Source: DAOUAJ01 sp034433615
GTDB lineage: Bacteria; Chloroflexota; Anaerolineae; DUEN01
Reading direction: 5' to 3'
DNA length: 13,408 nt
Assembly (NCBI GenBank): GCA_034433615.1
Contig: DAOUAJ010000111.1
Coordinates: 1-13,408, forward strand
Position 1 is the first letter of the stretch. Each line of letters starts with the position of its first letter. Below are positions 12,319-13,408 of this stretch, piece by piece. The position numbers and the translations under genes were made by a program. Under the pieces are notes generated by a model, which saw only the letters and a list, made by a program, of their open reading frames with translations, was not told where the DNA came from and searched no databases.

Positions 12319-13408
12319 TCGGGTCAAACGGCTGGCCAGCCACAAAGCGGCCATGCCCGGGCTTGCCCAGAAACTGACCATCGCGGTAAATGACCTGCCC
12401 GCGCAAAAGGGTGACCGCTACGCGCCCATGAATCCTCTGACCGGCATAGGGGGTATAACAGCCAGGGGCACCGTGCAGATCCTCGTCTCGCAGAGCGTGC
12501 TCCCCTCTTGGGTCATAGATAACCACGTCAGCGTCGGAGCCAGATCGCAAAACCCCTTTCTGAGGGTAGAGGCCGAACGCCCGCGCCGGGTTTGCCGCCA
12601 GCACGCGCGTCAACTGGACGATCGAGACCTCCCCGGTGGCGACGAACCGGCTGTACAACACCCCGAGCGAGGTCTCAACGCCAGGGAGGCCGTTAGGTGC
12701 ATCGTGGAAAGAGGTAGCCTGTCGCTTCTGGGCCCGGGTAAAGCCACAGTGATCGGTGCCGATAACCTGGATCTCGCCAGCTTTGAACCTTTCGCACAGC
12801 GAAGCAACAGTGGCGGCGGGTCGGATCGGGGGCGAGCAGATGAACTCCTCCGGGTGTGGACCGACGAAGACCGAGTCGTCCAATACCAGATACTGGGGAC
12901 AGCTCTCGGCAATAACTGGCTCACCTCGCTGGCGGGCGGCTGTGGTCAGCGCTACCGCCTCCGGCGTCGTGAGGTGCACGAAATAGACGGCGCTTCCTGC
13001 TGCTTGAGCCAGGAAGATGAGTCGGTTCACCGCCTCTACCTCCGCCAACGCCGGTCGGCTCTGACCGTGGCAGGTGGGGGAAGTGCGTCCCTGCCTGGTG
13101 AGCAGCGCCTTCGTCCCTTCCACCATCGCGTCGTTCTCGGCGTGTACGGTTACTAACAGCCCAATGTCCCGACTCCGCTTCAGGAGCTGGAAGATCGCCC
13201 AGTCATCAGAGTAGAGTCCGGCGCCCCGGTAGGTGGTGAACACCTTGACACTAGGGATGCCCATCTGCACGATGTCGGGCAGCTCCTCCATCTGGCCGTG
13301 CTCCAGGTCTGCTACGACGGCATGGAGGCTGTAATCAATGCAGACTTGCCCGTCTGCCTGGGTGCGTCGCTGCTGGATAGCTTCCACCAGCGAGGCCTCA
13401 CGCGGCTG
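12302..13408 (-). CDS. Dihydropyrimidinase/D-hydantoinase-type amidohydrolase, N-terminus outside window
   Basis: The minus-strand frame is open to the window edge and gives about 368 residues. Some 90-110 N-terminal residues, including the HxH metal pair, are missing. Visible marks of the dihydropyrimidinase/hydantoinase family are the Lys expected to be carbamylated in IPSVKVFTTYRG, the metal His of VTVHAENDAMVEG and of YFVHLTTPEA, the CPQYLVLDD strand, and GTDHCGFTRAQK with the catalytic Asp. The ends NPARAFGLYPQKGVLRSGSDADVVIYDP and LLRGQVIYRDGQF are also typical. Such enzymes open cyclic ureides such as dihydrouracil or hydantoins; allantoinase is a related possibility, especially beside an AllA-like gene. 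The substrate is not decided by the sequence. It runs convergent with the CapA-lipoprotein gene, with its stop eight bases beyond that gene's stop. Confidence 0.88.
   Translation of the reverse strand, partial: QPREASLVEAIQQRRTQADGQVCIDYSLHAVVADLEHGQMEELPDIVQMGIPSVKVFTTYRGAGLYSDDWAIFQLLKRSRDIGLLVTVHAENDAMVEGTKALLTRQGRTSPTCHGQSRPALAEVEAVNRLIFLAQAAGSAVYFVHLTTPEAVALTTAARQRGEPVIAESCPQYLVLDDSVFVGPHPEEFICSPPIRPAATVASLCERFKAGEIQVIGTDHCGFTRAQKRQATSFHDAPNGLPGVETSLGVLYSRFVATGEVSIVQLTRVLAANPARAFGLYPQKGVLRSGSDADVVIYDPRGEHALRDEDLHGAPGCYTPYAGQRIHGRVAVTLLRGQVIYRDGQFLGKPGHGRFVAGQPFDPTAVIG

Noticed and set aside
12269..13156. Long plus-strand open frame of 295 codons antisense to the hydantoinase-type gene
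   Set aside because: Its residues match no family and it mirrors a clearly conserved amidohydrolase on the other strand; it is a product of high GC content.

Overview
The window is 13.4 kb of GC-rich bacterial DNA. The use of GTG starts, the solute-binding protein ending, the form of HisD, and short palindromic repeats between genes suggest a Chloroflexota-type bacterium. That placement is inference and is not proven by any single marker here.

Region 1 (1-1905) holds the 3' part of a sugar-type ABC transporter solute-binding protein and a complete aldo/keto reductase. A perfect 16-bp hairpin closes it (1912-1950).

Region 2 (1965-8807) is a histidine biosynthesis operon in the order hisD, hisC, hisB, hisH, hisA, hisF, hisI. 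It starts with a strong sigma70-type promoter (TTGACA, 17 nt, TACACT). A 16-residue leader peptide with four consecutive His codons follows, then a textbook intrinsic terminator (2109-2139), and then hisD. Together these look like a transcription attenuator that senses charged tRNA-His. hisG and hisE are absent, so the first enzyme and the phosphoribosyl-ATP pyrophosphatase must be encoded elsewhere. Most junctions inside the operon carry short inverted or tandem repeats that overlap or abut the upstream stop codon. The hisB-hisH junction also holds, on the opposite strand, a broken start of an AbiEii-type nucleotidyltransferase toxin gene.

Region 3 (8808-12294) starts with an AT-poor leader that has an operator-like palindrome, a predicted promoter and a large two-helix RNA structure. 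After it come a second aldo/keto reductase, a small cupin protein resembling ureidoglycolate lyase, and a large lipoprotein. The lipoprotein joins a substrate-binding-protein-like domain to a divergent CapA domain. The three genes are tightly spaced and probably form one transcript.

Region 4 (12302-13408, minus strand) is the C-terminal three quarters of a dihydropyrimidinase/hydantoinase-type amidohydrolase, convergent with the CapA gene.

The most notable system is the putative his leader-peptide attenuator. The second is the structured leader ahead of the second aldo/keto reductase.
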